From: an uncultured Methylococcaceae bacterium
GTDB lineage: Bacteria > Pseudomonadota > Gammaproteobacteria > Methylococcales > Methylococcaceae
Assembly: GCA_903857165.1 (NCBI GenBank)
Contig: CAIODU010000330.1
Coordinates: forward strand, 1-33,458
Direction of reading: 5' to 3'
Length of the DNA: 33,458 nt
Program-made: the position numbers and the translations under genes
In this document: in pieces, positions 1 to 7,286 of the stretch
Layout of the letters: each line of letters opens with the position of its first letter
How positions within the stretch are numbered: position 1 is the stretch's first letter
The notes under the pieces: model-generated
Database searches by the model: none
Seen by the model: only the letters and a program-made list of their open reading frames with translations
Told to the model about the DNA's origin: nothing

Positions 1-104
1 ACGCCGCGAACCGCCTCAAGCGCAACCTTCGCCTTGATCTCGCCAGTGAAAACCTTGCGTTTCTTCTCGCTCACAACAACCCCCGTTTTCCAGAAGGCCA
101 CCAT
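1..104 (-). CDS. IS3-family transposase OrfA, N-terminal fragment
   Basis: The minus strand encodes a lysine-rich start containing VSEKKRKVFTGEIKAKVALE. This matches the typical N-terminus of IS3-family OrfA, a helix-turn-helix protein that binds the element ends before OrfAB transposition. The gene runs off the window after about 34 codons. The likely start is the GTG at 74-72; an in-frame ATG at 104-102 is the alternative, and OrfA proteins usually begin close to the S-E-K-K segment. Whether the element is still active cannot be judged. Confidence 0.65.
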   Translation of the reverse strand, partial: MVAFWKTGVVVSEKKRKVFTGEIKAKVALEAVRG

Positions 105-134
105 CTTAAATGATTGTCCGAAAATTGGGGTCCA
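1..134 (-). mobile_element. IS3-family insertion sequence, left part cut by window edge
   Basis: The segment 134 down to 115 reads TGGACCCCAATTTTCGGACA on the minus strand, which looks like the terminal inverted repeat of an IS3-family element. A transposase OrfA start lies just inside it, reading out of the window. Only one end of the element is visible, so neither its other end nor a target duplication can be checked here. The family assignment rests on the OrfA start and the repeat sequence. Confidence 0.7.
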
Positions 135-192
135 CTATATTAGGGCAAACGAGCAAAATCACACCCAGATGCGTTTGAACGATCGAAAAAAA

Positions 193-1557
193 TTAGCGCA
201 ATTCCGCCTTAAATGCTTTAATCTTATCCGCCAGTGCCGGTCTTTCCTCCACCAAACGATTGAGATCATAGTCGATCAAACCCTTAATGCCGACTGGATG
301 GGCTTCGCTTAAGCCCTTTGCCTTGGCGAGGCTCGCTTTCGCATTGGGTTTGTCGTCATTCAAAAACTGGCTCGCCGCCAGTGTCACATAAACGTAGTAG
401 CGTTTGTCATCCGGCTTGCTCAAACTGATCAGCGCCGTTTTTGTTTTAAATTGCCAAGGGGTTTGGTTTTCCGGCTTGGTCTTGGCTTCGGGATCATCCA
501 ATAATATCAGTGCGGTGTTCAACCATTCCTGAGATTCTTTGAATTTGCCTTGTAACCGGTAAACCAGCGCAGATTCCAACGCGGCTATCGGATATTTTCG
601 GTTGGAACCGTTATAGTGATATAAGTCCAAAGCCTCGGAATATTTTTTCTGCTCGGCAAACAGACCTGCCAAACTGATGGCATAGCGAGGTGATGTTTTT
701 TGGGACAGGTCATAGGCTTGTTGATATTGGTCTAAGGCATCGATTAATCGGCCTTGTAACCAGCGAACATACCCCAAGCCATAATGGGCTTCGGCATTTT
801 GCTGTTCTTTATCAGCCAACGCCGCTTGATAATCCTGTTCGGCTTGGCTGAAATCCATGGGTTGGGTTTGCACGGCTTGCGCGGTATGGACTTTTCCCAA
901 CAGCGTTTTAATATCCGCATCCTTCTGCTTATCTTTTGGCAATTGCCGCAAAGATATTTCGATTTGCTGCGGGTCAGCGGAATCAAATGCGCTGGCTATT
1001 TTCAAGCCCCATTGGGCCTCTTTGTCCATGCCTAGCAAATCGGGGGTTTGTTGCGCGACGACATCGGCAGGATCACCAAAGAATTTGCCCAATAACATGA
1101 CATGGCGCAAAGGGTGTAGCTTGATGGCTTCTTGATAATCCTTTTTGGCTTGCTCGTAAAGGCCCATGTTCAGCGAGTCTTGGCCTTTCTGGAGTTTCTC
1201 TAGGTATTGTTTATCGTAGTTTCTCCACCCCACTACGCCGATGATGAAAACCACTAATCCACCCCCGGCGACCAGTTGCCACGCTTTCCCCCAAAACCAA
1301 TCCAGACCCGTTTTGACGGCAACGGGTAAGGCTGATGTATGATGGTTTTCTTCGTCGTTCCGGCAGAGCCTGCCCCGGTCAGGGATTGCCGGGGGAGCGC
1401 CGGAACCCAGACTCCAGGGATGGCGAAGACTGTCAGCCTCCCTGCAATCTGGATTCCGGCGGTCCATGCCGGAATGACGGCTCATATCAATATCATTGCC
1501 GTTGGAAGGTGGGTTTGATCCAACAGCTTTCCCCTTAGCAGCTTTCTTCTTGCTCAT
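193..1557 (-). CDS. TPR-repeat protein with one membrane anchor
   Basis: This 454-residue protein has a short lysine-rich cytoplasmic tail, one transmembrane segment at about residues 93-111 (LVAGGGLVVFIIGVVGW) and a long helical region with tetratricopeptide-like repeats (for example GLYEQAKKDYQEAIKLHP near 132-149, and AEAHYGLGYVRWLQGRLIDA). TPR proteins act as protein-interaction scaffolds; the partner here is probably the caspase-fold lipoprotein encoded upstream. The start ATG overlaps that gene's stop as ATGA, which indicates translational coupling. Residues of about 26-69 do not look like TPR protein: they are the in-frame translation of a dispersed repeat (1353-1479), placed between the tail and the membrane segment. 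No enzyme motif is visible. Confidence 0.75.
   Translation of the reverse strand: MSKKKAAKGKAVGSNPPSNGNDIDMSRHSGMDRRNPDCREADSLRHPWSLGSGAPPAIPDRGRLCRNDEENHHTSALPVAVKTGLDWFWGKAWQLVAGGGLVVFIIGVVGWRNYDKQYLEKLQKGQDSLNMGLYEQAKKDYQEAIKLHPLRHVMLLGKFFGDPADVVAQQTPDLLGMDKEAQWGLKIASAFDSADPQQIEISLRQLPKDKQKDADIKTLLGKVHTAQAVQTQPMDFSQAEQDYQAALADKEQQNAEAHYGLGYVRWLQGRLIDALDQYQQAYDLSQKTSPRYAISLAGLFAEQKKYSEALDLYHYNGSNRKYPIAALESALVYRLQGKFKESQEWLNTALILLDDPEAKTKPENQTPWQFKTKTALISLSKPDDKRYYVYVTLAASQFLNDDKPNAKASLAKAKGLSEAHPVGIKGLIDYDLNRLVEERPALADKIKAFKAELR
1353..1479. repeat. Dispersed imperfect-palindromic repeat lying inside a coding region
   Basis: The 127-bp stretch starts CGTCGTTCCGG and ends CCGGAATGACG, so its ends are inverted repeats. 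Its reverse complement aligns along its length with 33332-33434 near the right edge of the window: both contain the CATGGACCGCCGG block, the ATCCAGATTGCAGGGA block and the CGCCATCCCTGGAG block. Here the repeat is in frame and stop-free within the TPR gene. A shorter remnant of the same kind lies at 23985-24016 inside another gene. Confidence 0.8.
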
Positions 1558-4460
1558 TGGGCAAAACCAATCGGGAAATTAGTGCCGTTGGATTCATGGA
1601 TGGGGAATTGCCGGTCTTTGCTGATGACCGGCACGCGCTTCTCGACAAAGCTAGCCAATTCCAAGCCGTCCACCACATGATCGTGGTCCGTGTCGGCTTC
1701 TCCCTGCAAACCTTGCAACAAAGCGGCGGTGAAAAAACCGTGCTGTTGAAAGCCTTCCAACGCCATCGCCTTGTCCGACGAGGCCATCAACACCGTCCGC
1801 CCGGTGGCGCGCATCAATTTGGTGATGGCGGTTTTCTCGGTCAAATCCCCGCGCATCGCCAACCCGGAGGCCAGCCCGTCCAGCTTGATCGCCCCGGCAT
1901 AACACGTATCCAGCAAGATCAAGCTTTTCTGGGCGGGGATGGTTTTCAGCAACTCACGAAACCCCTGCTCGTCCAGGCTGGCGGCGCGGAAGTCTTTTTC
2001 GTTACGATAAATCGCCTCCGTCGGGATAAAGTGGTAAGCCCCGTCAAACACCGCGCCATGACCGGCCAGATAGAGCAGAAACACGTCATCCTGCTTGACC
2101 TTGCCCGCCAATTCCGCGAAGGCGGCTTTGATGCTGGTCTTGTTCGCTTGTGCGTCGGTCAGCAGTATCGGCGGGGCGACTTGAAACAAAGCTTGGCCCT
2201 GTTTGACCAATAAGCGACTGACGGCTTGCGCATCGGCAGCGGCGTATGTCAACTTAAAGCTGGGGTCTTGATAGGTACTGACCCCGACCGCCAACACATA
2301 CAGCGTGGGTTTGACATCGGCTGCCGGGGTGGTTTGCGGCGGCACGGTCAACGGCGTGGAACGGATGGAGTTGCGGGCATTGAATGCGGACAGCGTCACC
2401 GTGTTGATTTGCCCCGCCGGTAAAGGCAGGCTGACCTTCATCGGCAAGCTGCTACCCGGTGGGACGACCGCCAAAGCGCGGGCTGCTTGCTCGACCCCGT
2501 TGACGGTGTAGACGATGCGGCCCATGCCCCCTAGGCGGGGTTTGACGCGGAACTCCAGCACCAAGTCAAAACCGTCTAAATGGCTAGACAACAATTCCAA
2601 TTCCGGCGGCAAACCATCGGCAAGCGTTTTGGTTACATCGCCCAGTTTATTCACCGCCTCGGCGATCAGTCTGTCGCCGTCGGCGGACAAGCGACGGGCG
2701 ATCAAATCAGGCCGGTAATAGCGTTGTTCCATCTGCGCGGCGGCGACGAACTTTCCCTCATGATCCGGGCCTTGGTTCAGATGATAACCGATCAAGCCCT
2801 CCGCCCCCGGCGCGGCATCATAGAAACCCTCCGGGGTCCAAACGATCCAGCGTTTGCGGTCCGGGTGGATATACAAAGCCAGCACTTCTTGACCATTCGC
2901 TGTGTTATACCAACGCACCGTGCCATCGCCCAACGCGGCAATCGCATAACGCTCATCTAGGCTGAGATTGACCGCCGAAGCCATACCCGGAACCGGCACG
3001 GCCCAACGTAGCTGCTCCGGGCGGTCGTAATAGCGTAAAGTCCAAATGGTGCCGAGCAGAAACCCCGACGTTTGCCGGGACAGCGCGAGGCTATAGGAAG
3101 CTTCGTAAGCTTGCAATGCCAGTGATTGACCGTGAATTTTGGGATGGTCGGTATCATACCAATTGGCTAGTGCTTCACCTTGGGTGTCCGCCGCACTGAG
3201 ACCGCTGGCTGACGATGCATCAAACCGGGGCTGAGGCTGATTCAGATCAACAGATACCCTATGCGTTTGTTTACTCCCGTCGGTAAGATAGTCATCAAAA
3301 CTAAATTCGACTTGATTGCCCTCCTTGGACACTGACAGTCTGCCGATCCTGCTTGCCCGAAGATCGAGTATGTCGGGCCTATGCTCCCACTGCTTGCTGT
3401 CGTCGCGGTTCAACATCCCGAAAGCAGGGTCGGCAGCACCGAACACTAAGCGACCCTCGGGCAAAGTGCGCAAATCCATCACGGTATTGGTCGAAACCCG
3501 GAAGGATTGTGCTAAACCACGGCCCGCATCCGTCCAACGGATTACCGGTTCCCATCCTGAACCATCGTTATGGCGTCCGCCGGCATACAATAGGCTACCA
3601 TCGGCGGACCATGCCACCTTAGATAGGTTGCCGTTGTTAAACTGTCCGGTGTTGGGGCTATATAGCAACTTAAGGTCTGCACCCGACAGCACATTGACGG
3701 CGGTGGAATCGTGAAAACCCACGGCAATTTTTGTCGCATCCGGTGAGAACCGGGCGAAAAATGGTTGATTACCCCCCGGTGCTTTTTGTTTGGTGATCAG
3801 TTTAAAACTCGCATCATACAAACGGAGATAACCATCAAAACTAGTCGTTAACAAGCGGCCTGAGCGATCAAACTCGACTGAATAACTAGTGCCCTGATAA
3901 TTGGTATCACGCGCGACTTCTTGCCCATCCTCGCTGCGATAGACGCGGATGCCACCATCGCCCAAGCCAATCGCCAGATAGCGGCCCTGTGGCGAAAAGC
4001 TTAGGCTAGTTATCGCATTAGGCAATCCGCCCATCTGCCTTAGCATTTGACCGGAGGCGCGGTCAAATAGGTACAAACGAATAGAATTGACTTCTTTGCC
4101 AGTGCCAGTATATCCGCCCACCGCCACCACGCCGCCATCGGGTGAGATCGCCACCGCATACACCTTGCCTTCGTTGCCTTCGCCTATCGGTGGGCGCAGG
4201 GTTTGCAGCAAGGCTCCATCCGCTACCCGCCACACCCGCGCTGTCTTGTCATCGGAGCCAGTGACCAAATATTCAGCGTTGGCATCCACTGCGATGCGAA
4301 TAATCGCTGCCGTGTGACCGCCGGTGTCCAGACGCAAAAAGGGCTTGCCGGTCGTAACCGGGCCAGCCGTTTGGATCGGTAGAGGGAATGAGGCTGGCGG
4401 CGATTTCGTCGCACAGCCCACCAGACTTATCATGACCATCAAACCCAACACCCGCCACAT
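1554..4460 (-). CDS. Lipoprotein with WD40 propeller and C-terminal caspase-like (peptidase C14) domain
   Basis: The 968-residue protein begins with a lipoprotein signal whose lipobox LVGC puts the acylated cysteine at residue 16, so it is probably membrane-anchored outside the cytoplasm. Residues of about 45-560 form WD40-type blades (GSDDKTARVWRVADG, ISPDGGVVAVGG, GDGTVRWYNTANGQ). Residues of about 716-960 form a caspase-like fold with the catalytic dyad His801 (AGHG) and Cys853 (LLDTCYAG). Caspase-fold peptidases of this type (metacaspase/orthocaspase relatives) usually cut after basic residues, and WD40 blades usually provide partner recognition. The substrate is unknown. The gene leads an operon with the TPR membrane protein (ATGA overlap). 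Both catalytic residues are present, so it could be active. Confidence 0.85.
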   Translation of the reverse strand: MWRVLGLMVMISLVGCATKSPPASFPLPIQTAGPVTTGKPFLRLDTGGHTAAIIRIAVDANAEYLVTGSDDKTARVWRVADGALLQTLRPPIGEGNEGKVYAVAISPDGGVVAVGGYTGTGKEVNSIRLYLFDRASGQMLRQMGGLPNAITSLSFSPQGRYLAIGLGDGGIRVYRSEDGQEVARDTNYQGTSYSVEFDRSGRLLTTSFDGYLRLYDASFKLITKQKAPGGNQPFFARFSPDATKIAVGFHDSTAVNVLSGADLKLLYSPNTGQFNNGNLSKVAWSADGSLLYAGGRHNDGSGWEPVIRWTDAGRGLAQSFRVSTNTVMDLRTLPEGRLVFGAADPAFGMLNRDDSKQWEHRPDILDLRASRIGRLSVSKEGNQVEFSFDDYLTDGSKQTHRVSVDLNQPQPRFDASSASGLSAADTQGEALANWYDTDHPKIHGQSLALQAYEASYSLALSRQTSGFLLGTIWTLRYYDRPEQLRWAVPVPGMASAVNLSLDERYAIAALGDGTVRWYNTANGQEVLALYIHPDRKRWIVWTPEGFYDAAPGAEGLIGYHLNQGPDHEGKFVAAAQMEQRYYRPDLIARRLSADGDRLIAEAVNKLGDVTKTLADGLPPELELLSSHLDGFDLVLEFRVKPRLGGMGRIVYTVNGVEQAARALAVVPPGSSLPMKVSLPLPAGQINTVTLSAFNARNSIRSTPLTVPPQTTPAADVKPTLYVLAVGVSTYQDPSFKLTYAAADAQAVSRLLVKQGQALFQVAPPILLTDAQANKTSIKAAFAELAGKVKQDDVFLLYLAGHGAVFDGAYHFIPTEAIYRNEKDFRAASLDEQGFRELLKTIPAQKSLILLDTCYAGAIKLDGLASGLAMRGDLTEKTAITKLMRATGRTVLMASSDKAMALEGFQQHGFFTAALLQGLQGEADTDHDHVVDGLELASFVEKRVPVISKDRQFPIHESNGTNFPIGFAQ

Positions 4461-4686
4461 ACCCGCCTCCGTCTATCATTGAAACCATGGGCTTATCATA
4501 ACGCACAAACAGGGTTTTAGGTTTGAAATCACATCGGGAGCCAGCAATTCTCAGTTTGGCGTAAACCCTTGGGCGTTCTGGTATCTCAGCACCAAAACAG
4601 CAATAAGAGTTTTCACGCATGGCGGCACGTTCATCTTGCGGATCGAAGACAGCGATTTGGAACGGTCCACGGTGGAGCCCGGCAGG

Positions 4687-4715
4687 GTGGGCAGACGGCT
4701 CTACCGTCTGCCCAC
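4687..4715. repeat. GTGGGCA-type hairpin repeat, copy 1
   Basis: GTGGGCAGACGG (4687-4698) pairs perfectly with CCGTCTGCCCAC (4704-4715) around a 5-base loop. A related hairpin occurs at 8374-8402 with the stem GTGGGCAAACG/CGTTTGCCCAC. The two stems differ at a position that changes on both arms, so pairing is kept. Confidence 0.8.
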
Positions 4716-4763
4716 GCGAACCATGCCACGGGATTTGGCGGAACGGTGGGCAACAACGCGTAA

Positions 4764-4792
4764 GGCGCAATAGGCGTTAGCCGTATTGCGCC
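4764..4792. repeat. GGCGCAATA/TATTGCGCC inverted repeat, copy 1
   Basis: GGCGCAATA (4764-4772) and TATTGCGCC (4784-4792) form 9-bp arms around GGCGTTAGCCG. A degenerate copy lies at 6516-6545 in the same orientation, with AATAGGCGT.AGCCGTATT kept and the outer arms mutated. It looks like a REP-type intergenic repeat. Confidence 0.7.
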
Positions 4793-4874
4793 AAATATTG
4801 AAGGCAAAGCCAATCCTGCTGGCTTGTAATCCTTTATACGGGTTCAAAAATATCAATTTTTGAGACACTTACTC

Positions 4875-5000
4875 ATGAGAAAATATATCATGAAAGATAA
4901 TTGCTCTAACGCCCGTCGTAAATTCATTGTTGGCCTTTCCGCATCCATGGCAACCGCTTTTTTCTCGGGATGTCAGATTAATCCAAATCGGTGGGTCTAA
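4875..5000 (+). pseudogene. Orphan N-terminus of a Tat-exported lipoprotein
   Basis: This 41-codon open frame reads as a complete export signal and almost nothing else. A twin-arginine motif (RRKFIVG) is followed by a hydrophobic stretch (LSASMATAFF) and the lipobox-like FSGC, then only eight more residues before the stop. Tat lipoproteins are normally hundreds of residues long, so the mature domain has been lost. The break point abuts the 3' end of the brnA-like gene, which converges on it and overlaps its last bases, so toxin-antitoxin insertion or a deletion probably removed the rest. The original function cannot be recovered. Confidence 0.55.
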
Positions 5001-5284
5001 TTGCTTTTTCGGCTTGGGATATAGGCCATGCCAGCAGTTTTCGACACGGCGTTTTCAAGAACCTGACGAATGAAACGCTGATAGGGTATGCCTGAACGCT
5101 CTGCTTCCTCCTTGATAGCCTCAAACAAGGGTTCTGATAAGCGCATGGTGATACTCTTTCCCTTAGGCTGAAACTCAAAGCGAACGGGTTTCAGGCCGGA
5201 AAGCTCATATTCAGTCAAGTCGGCATCGGCGATGAAGGTTTCTGCCGCTTCATCGGTCGTCAGCTTTGGCAATGGCTTCTTCAT
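4997..5284 (-). CDS. CopG/BrnA-type antitoxin
   Basis: The 95-residue protein starts MKKPLPKLTTDEAAE at the ATG at 5284-5282 and contains PVRFEFQPKGKSITMRLSEP followed by EERSGIPYQRFIRQVLE-like sequence, typical of ribbon-helix-helix antitoxins partnered with BrnT toxins. Such antitoxins neutralise the toxin and repress their own operon. An open frame extends upstream to 5380, but that part lies within the toxin gene and is not expected to be translated. The start overlaps the end of the toxin gene by 35 bp, so the order is toxin first, antitoxin second, as in brnTA operons. Confidence 0.8.
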   Translation of the reverse strand: MKKPLPKLTTDEAAETFIADADLTEYELSGLKPVRFEFQPKGKSITMRLSEPLFEAIKEEAERSGIPYQRFIRQVLENAVSKTAGMAYIPSRKSN

Positions 5285-5567
5285 AGTAATCAACCTCCTT
5301 CTGGTGCATGTAGCGGACACTGATAGGGCGAATGAATGTCTCGCCATTTTTCTGGCGCAATGTGAAGGCAACAAAGACACTGCGCCCTTCGCCAGTTTTG
5401 CCTATGGCGATAAATCGCTCCTCGTCCTGCGAGTGGGCAGGATCGGGGAAAATCGCCATCGTTTGATGAAATGCGGATTCAAGGGCATCAACCGAAACGC
5501 CGTGTTTCTGACATTTGTCACGATTGCCCTTGTCCCATTCAAACCCTGTTACCCCTTGTGTAATCAT
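5250..5567 (-). CDS. brnT: BrnT-family toxin (RelE-fold ribonuclease)
   Basis: The predicted protein of 105 residues, starting MITQGVTGFEWDKG, has the BrnT signatures: FEWD near the N-terminus, KCQKHGVS, the acidic/HS block DPAHSQDEERFIAIG and a C-terminal IRPISVRYMHQKE segment. BrnT toxins are ribosome-independent RNases that block translation. The start at 5567 is favoured by family alignment; the frame stays open to a TTG at 5624. The gene precedes and overlaps the antitoxin. It appears full length and undamaged, unlike most accessory genes around it. Confidence 0.8.
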   Translation of the reverse strand: MITQGVTGFEWDKGNRDKCQKHGVSVDALESAFHQTMAIFPDPAHSQDEERFIAIGKTGEGRSVFVAFTLRQKNGETFIRPISVRYMHQKEVDYYEEAIAKADDR

Positions 5568-5718
5568 CGCTTCACTATGCACGTTTGTACTTACATATGT
5601 CAAGCCAAAAAATGCGTCCGACAATCGCGTGATCCAAAAAACGATGGTTGCTTAGGCAAAAAATAAAACCGTAAAACAGTGGCTTGCGCTTCTAACAATG
5701 TTGTCTAAAATTGATCTC

Positions 5719-5905
5719 ATGAAATACGGCTATGCGCGAGTCTCAACCGACGATCAGAAAGCGGGTTTGCAAAAGCGCGGGGGCCTTCCTGTCCCTGACG
5801 GAAGCCATAGACACCGAAAGCGCGGCGGGGCGACTGATGGGGCCTCGGCGCGCTGGCGGAGTTTGAGCGTTCCTTGATTGTCGAGCGCACACAAGGGCCG
5901 TGGGA
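5719..5905 (+). pseudogene. Serine recombinase (resolvase/invertase) remnant
   Basis: The start MKYGYARVSTDDQ is the classic N-terminus of Tn3-type resolvases, including the catalytic-serine context ARVST. About 25 bases later the sequence jumps to the far part of the catalytic domain. In another reading frame it gives FLSLTEAIDTESAAGRLM, then GALAEFERSLIVERTQ, both strongly conserved family blocks. A large internal deletion and at least one frameshift have therefore removed most of the gene. It is a relic of a lost transposon or invertible element. Confidence 0.8.
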
Positions 5906-5975
5906 TGGGCTGAACTTGCGAAGCCCATCATTCGCGAATGATGCGCCTCCTTCGTCGGCACATCCTACGCGAGCT
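5905..5975. repeat. Dispersed repeat with an 18-bp perfect palindrome
   Basis: CATCATTCGCGAATGATG at 5926-5943 is its own reverse complement. It is preceded by GATGGGCT...AGCCCATC, a second hairpin sharing part of the same bases. The unit resembles mobile intergenic repeats and lies directly after the resolvase remnant. Confidence 0.6.
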
Positions 5976-6013
5976 GCTCAACGCTGGCGTTAGAATAGAA
6001 CGGAGGTAATAAA

Positions 6014-6199
6014 ATGAGCGATTGGGATTTTTTGTATGAGATGAAAGATCGTGGGTACGGCGAAGCTGATATACAGGATGCAATGAGTTCTGGTGTTGCG
6101 CCATAGGAATGGGCTTACATTGAAAAACAAGAAAGGAAAGACGAATGGGAAAAATTGAAATCTCTGCGGGACACAGGAACAATTTCACGCGAGGATTAA
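6014..6199 (+). pseudogene. Small conserved-looking protein gene interrupted by an amber codon
   Basis: A strong ribosome binding site (GGAGGT, 6002-6007) precedes ATG at 6014. The frame begins MSDWDFLYEMKDRGYGEADI and meets TAG at 6104-6106, then continues without further stops (EWAYIEKQERKDEWEKLK) to TAA at 6197-6199. The acidic, aromatic-rich N-terminus resembles small proteins of unknown function found near toxin-antitoxin genes; I cannot name a family. The continuing sense after TAG argues for a recent nonsense mutation. Programmed readthrough is possible but unlikely, and no recoding signal is seen. Confidence 0.55.
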
Positions 6200-6620
6200 A
6201 AGGCGGAAGGCAGAAATGTTCAGATAATATGCTGTTAGTGCAGCGAGATAAGGCCGCAGGGCGTGATAGCAGCTTGCCGCGTTTTGCTCCGGATGGAGAA
6301 AAAGAGCAAAATCCATGAATCCCCGGCATAGTATCATTTTCCACCACGAAGCGCGGCGGGGTTTGCAACCCCGTCGCTTACGTTTTGTACGAAGTCACGG
6401 CATCCGACATTGCACCAAACGTTTAGGACGGGATTACAAATCCCGTCCGGCTTCGGGCGTGTTCATTCTGTTCAGACATATTTATTCTCATGGATTAGTA
6501 TTATTCAATACAGTGAGGCACAATAGGCGTAAGCCGTATTACACCATATGATTATAACTCACATCCTAAAATACCTAACAAAACGCTTCAACGAACAAAT
6601 ATGTTTCCAGAGGCTTAGCC
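6200..6620. other. Intergenic region with hairpin repeats
   Basis: No gene is supported. Two hairpins are visible: CGGGGTTTGCAACCCCG at about 6357-6373 and GACGGGATTACAAATCCCGTC at about 6428-6448. Both have a stem/AAC- or ACA-like loop/stem design. A degenerate copy of the GGCGCAATA-type repeat follows at 6516-6545. The promoter for the AbrB-like gene should be near 6550-6610. Confidence 0.55.
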
Positions 6621-6917
6621 ATGCAAGTCAGAATATCCGCCGAAGGCCAGTTGACGATACCTGCCCCGTTACGCGAACAATTCGGTATTGGACTTAGAGA
6701 AACTTGGGTGGAAATTGAAGTCAAGCAGGGAGTGTGGCAAGCTTCAATCATTCCACAGGTTAATTCTGCCCAGGAAGCCACCAAGTCCAAATCACCATGT
6801 AACCGCTTGCAAGCACTCAGGCCGCACCCTGAGGCCGTGCGGGGTTCCGATGAGAATCTGGAACAGGTGCGCGTTTGGGATGAGTCCCAATGGGCCAAGC
6901 AATGGGACGACTTATGA
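6621..6917 (+). CDS. AbrB/SpoVT-type antitoxin
   Basis: The 98-residue protein opens with MQVRISAEGQLTIPAPLREQ, the swapped-hairpin AbrB fold motif (strand, GQLTIP, helix) used by VapB/MazE-like antitoxins to bind DNA. The tail from about residue 50 is polar and ends WAKQWDDL, the kind of segment that grips a PIN toxin. Its stop codon overlaps the next start as ATGA, so it forms a coupled operon with the PIN toxin gene. That toxin is broken, so this antitoxin may now be an orphan or a solo regulator. Confidence 0.75.
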   Translation: MQVRISAEGQLTIPAPLREQFGIGLRETWVEIEVKQGVWQASIIPQVNSAQEATKSKSPCNRLQALRPHPEAVRGSDENLEQVRVWDESQWAKQWDDL

Positions 6918-7138
6918 TAGCATCTGCCTCGCCTGTGCTTGCCCACCTTGACACTCATATACTGAACCACTATGTCTTAGGGAGTGCGATCAATCCTTTT
7001 CCGCTGTGATCGGGCAAGCGCAATCCTTAACGTGGACTCGCGACCCGTTTGACCGTTGTGGCACAGGCCATGGCGGCAAAGGCCAAGCTTATTACCCATG
7101 ATGAAAATATTCCGATTCGCCACGGACTGCAAACGCTG
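6914..7138 (+). pseudogene. VapC-like PIN-domain toxin, degraded
   Basis: Translation starts MIASASPVLAHLDTHILNHY, with the first PIN acidic residue in HLDTH, and hits TGA after about 30 codons. PIN sequence then resumes in another frame as VIGQAQSLTWTRDPFDR and in a third as AQAMAAKAKLITHDENI, which are the two C-terminal acidic motifs (TRDPFD and THDE). The middle of the domain, about 70 residues, is missing and there are at least two frame changes. The toxin is therefore inactive. The ATGA overlap with the antitoxin is preserved. Confidence 0.8.
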
Positions 7139-7286
7139 GTGATTTTCCCCAGTCACACCTACGGGCGGCTGAACGGGGGCGTTGGGCGGCTTGTTATAGG
7201 TTCCGTCGTTGTTCATGCAGTAATTAACCCCTATAAAGTTTGGCATATAAATTGCGTCATATTTTGTCTTTAGTGAATTTGGTAAA

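Larger units (their letters stand above)
4461..4874. other. Intergenic region rich in hairpin repeats
   Basis: No convincing gene is seen in these 414 bases; open frames here are short or antisense and lack family resemblance. The region holds two repeat hairpins annotated separately (4687-4715 and 4764-4792). The promoter of the leftward caspase/TPR operon must lie in the part nearest 4460-4560, but no clear -35/-10 pair could be assigned. Confidence 0.6.

Noticed and set aside
4273-4770. 165-codon minus-strand open frame
   Set aside because: It overlaps the caspase gene start in another frame and runs through intergenic hairpin repeats; no family pattern.
6014-6199. Pyrrolysine-type amber decoding
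   Set aside because: A single TAG in a small degraded-region gene, with no pyl genes or recoding element visible; simple nonsense mutation is more likely.
5928-6368. 146-codon minus-strand open frame
   Set aside because: It covers repeat DNA and the small gene with its own ribosome binding site in the opposite direction; composition is not protein-like.
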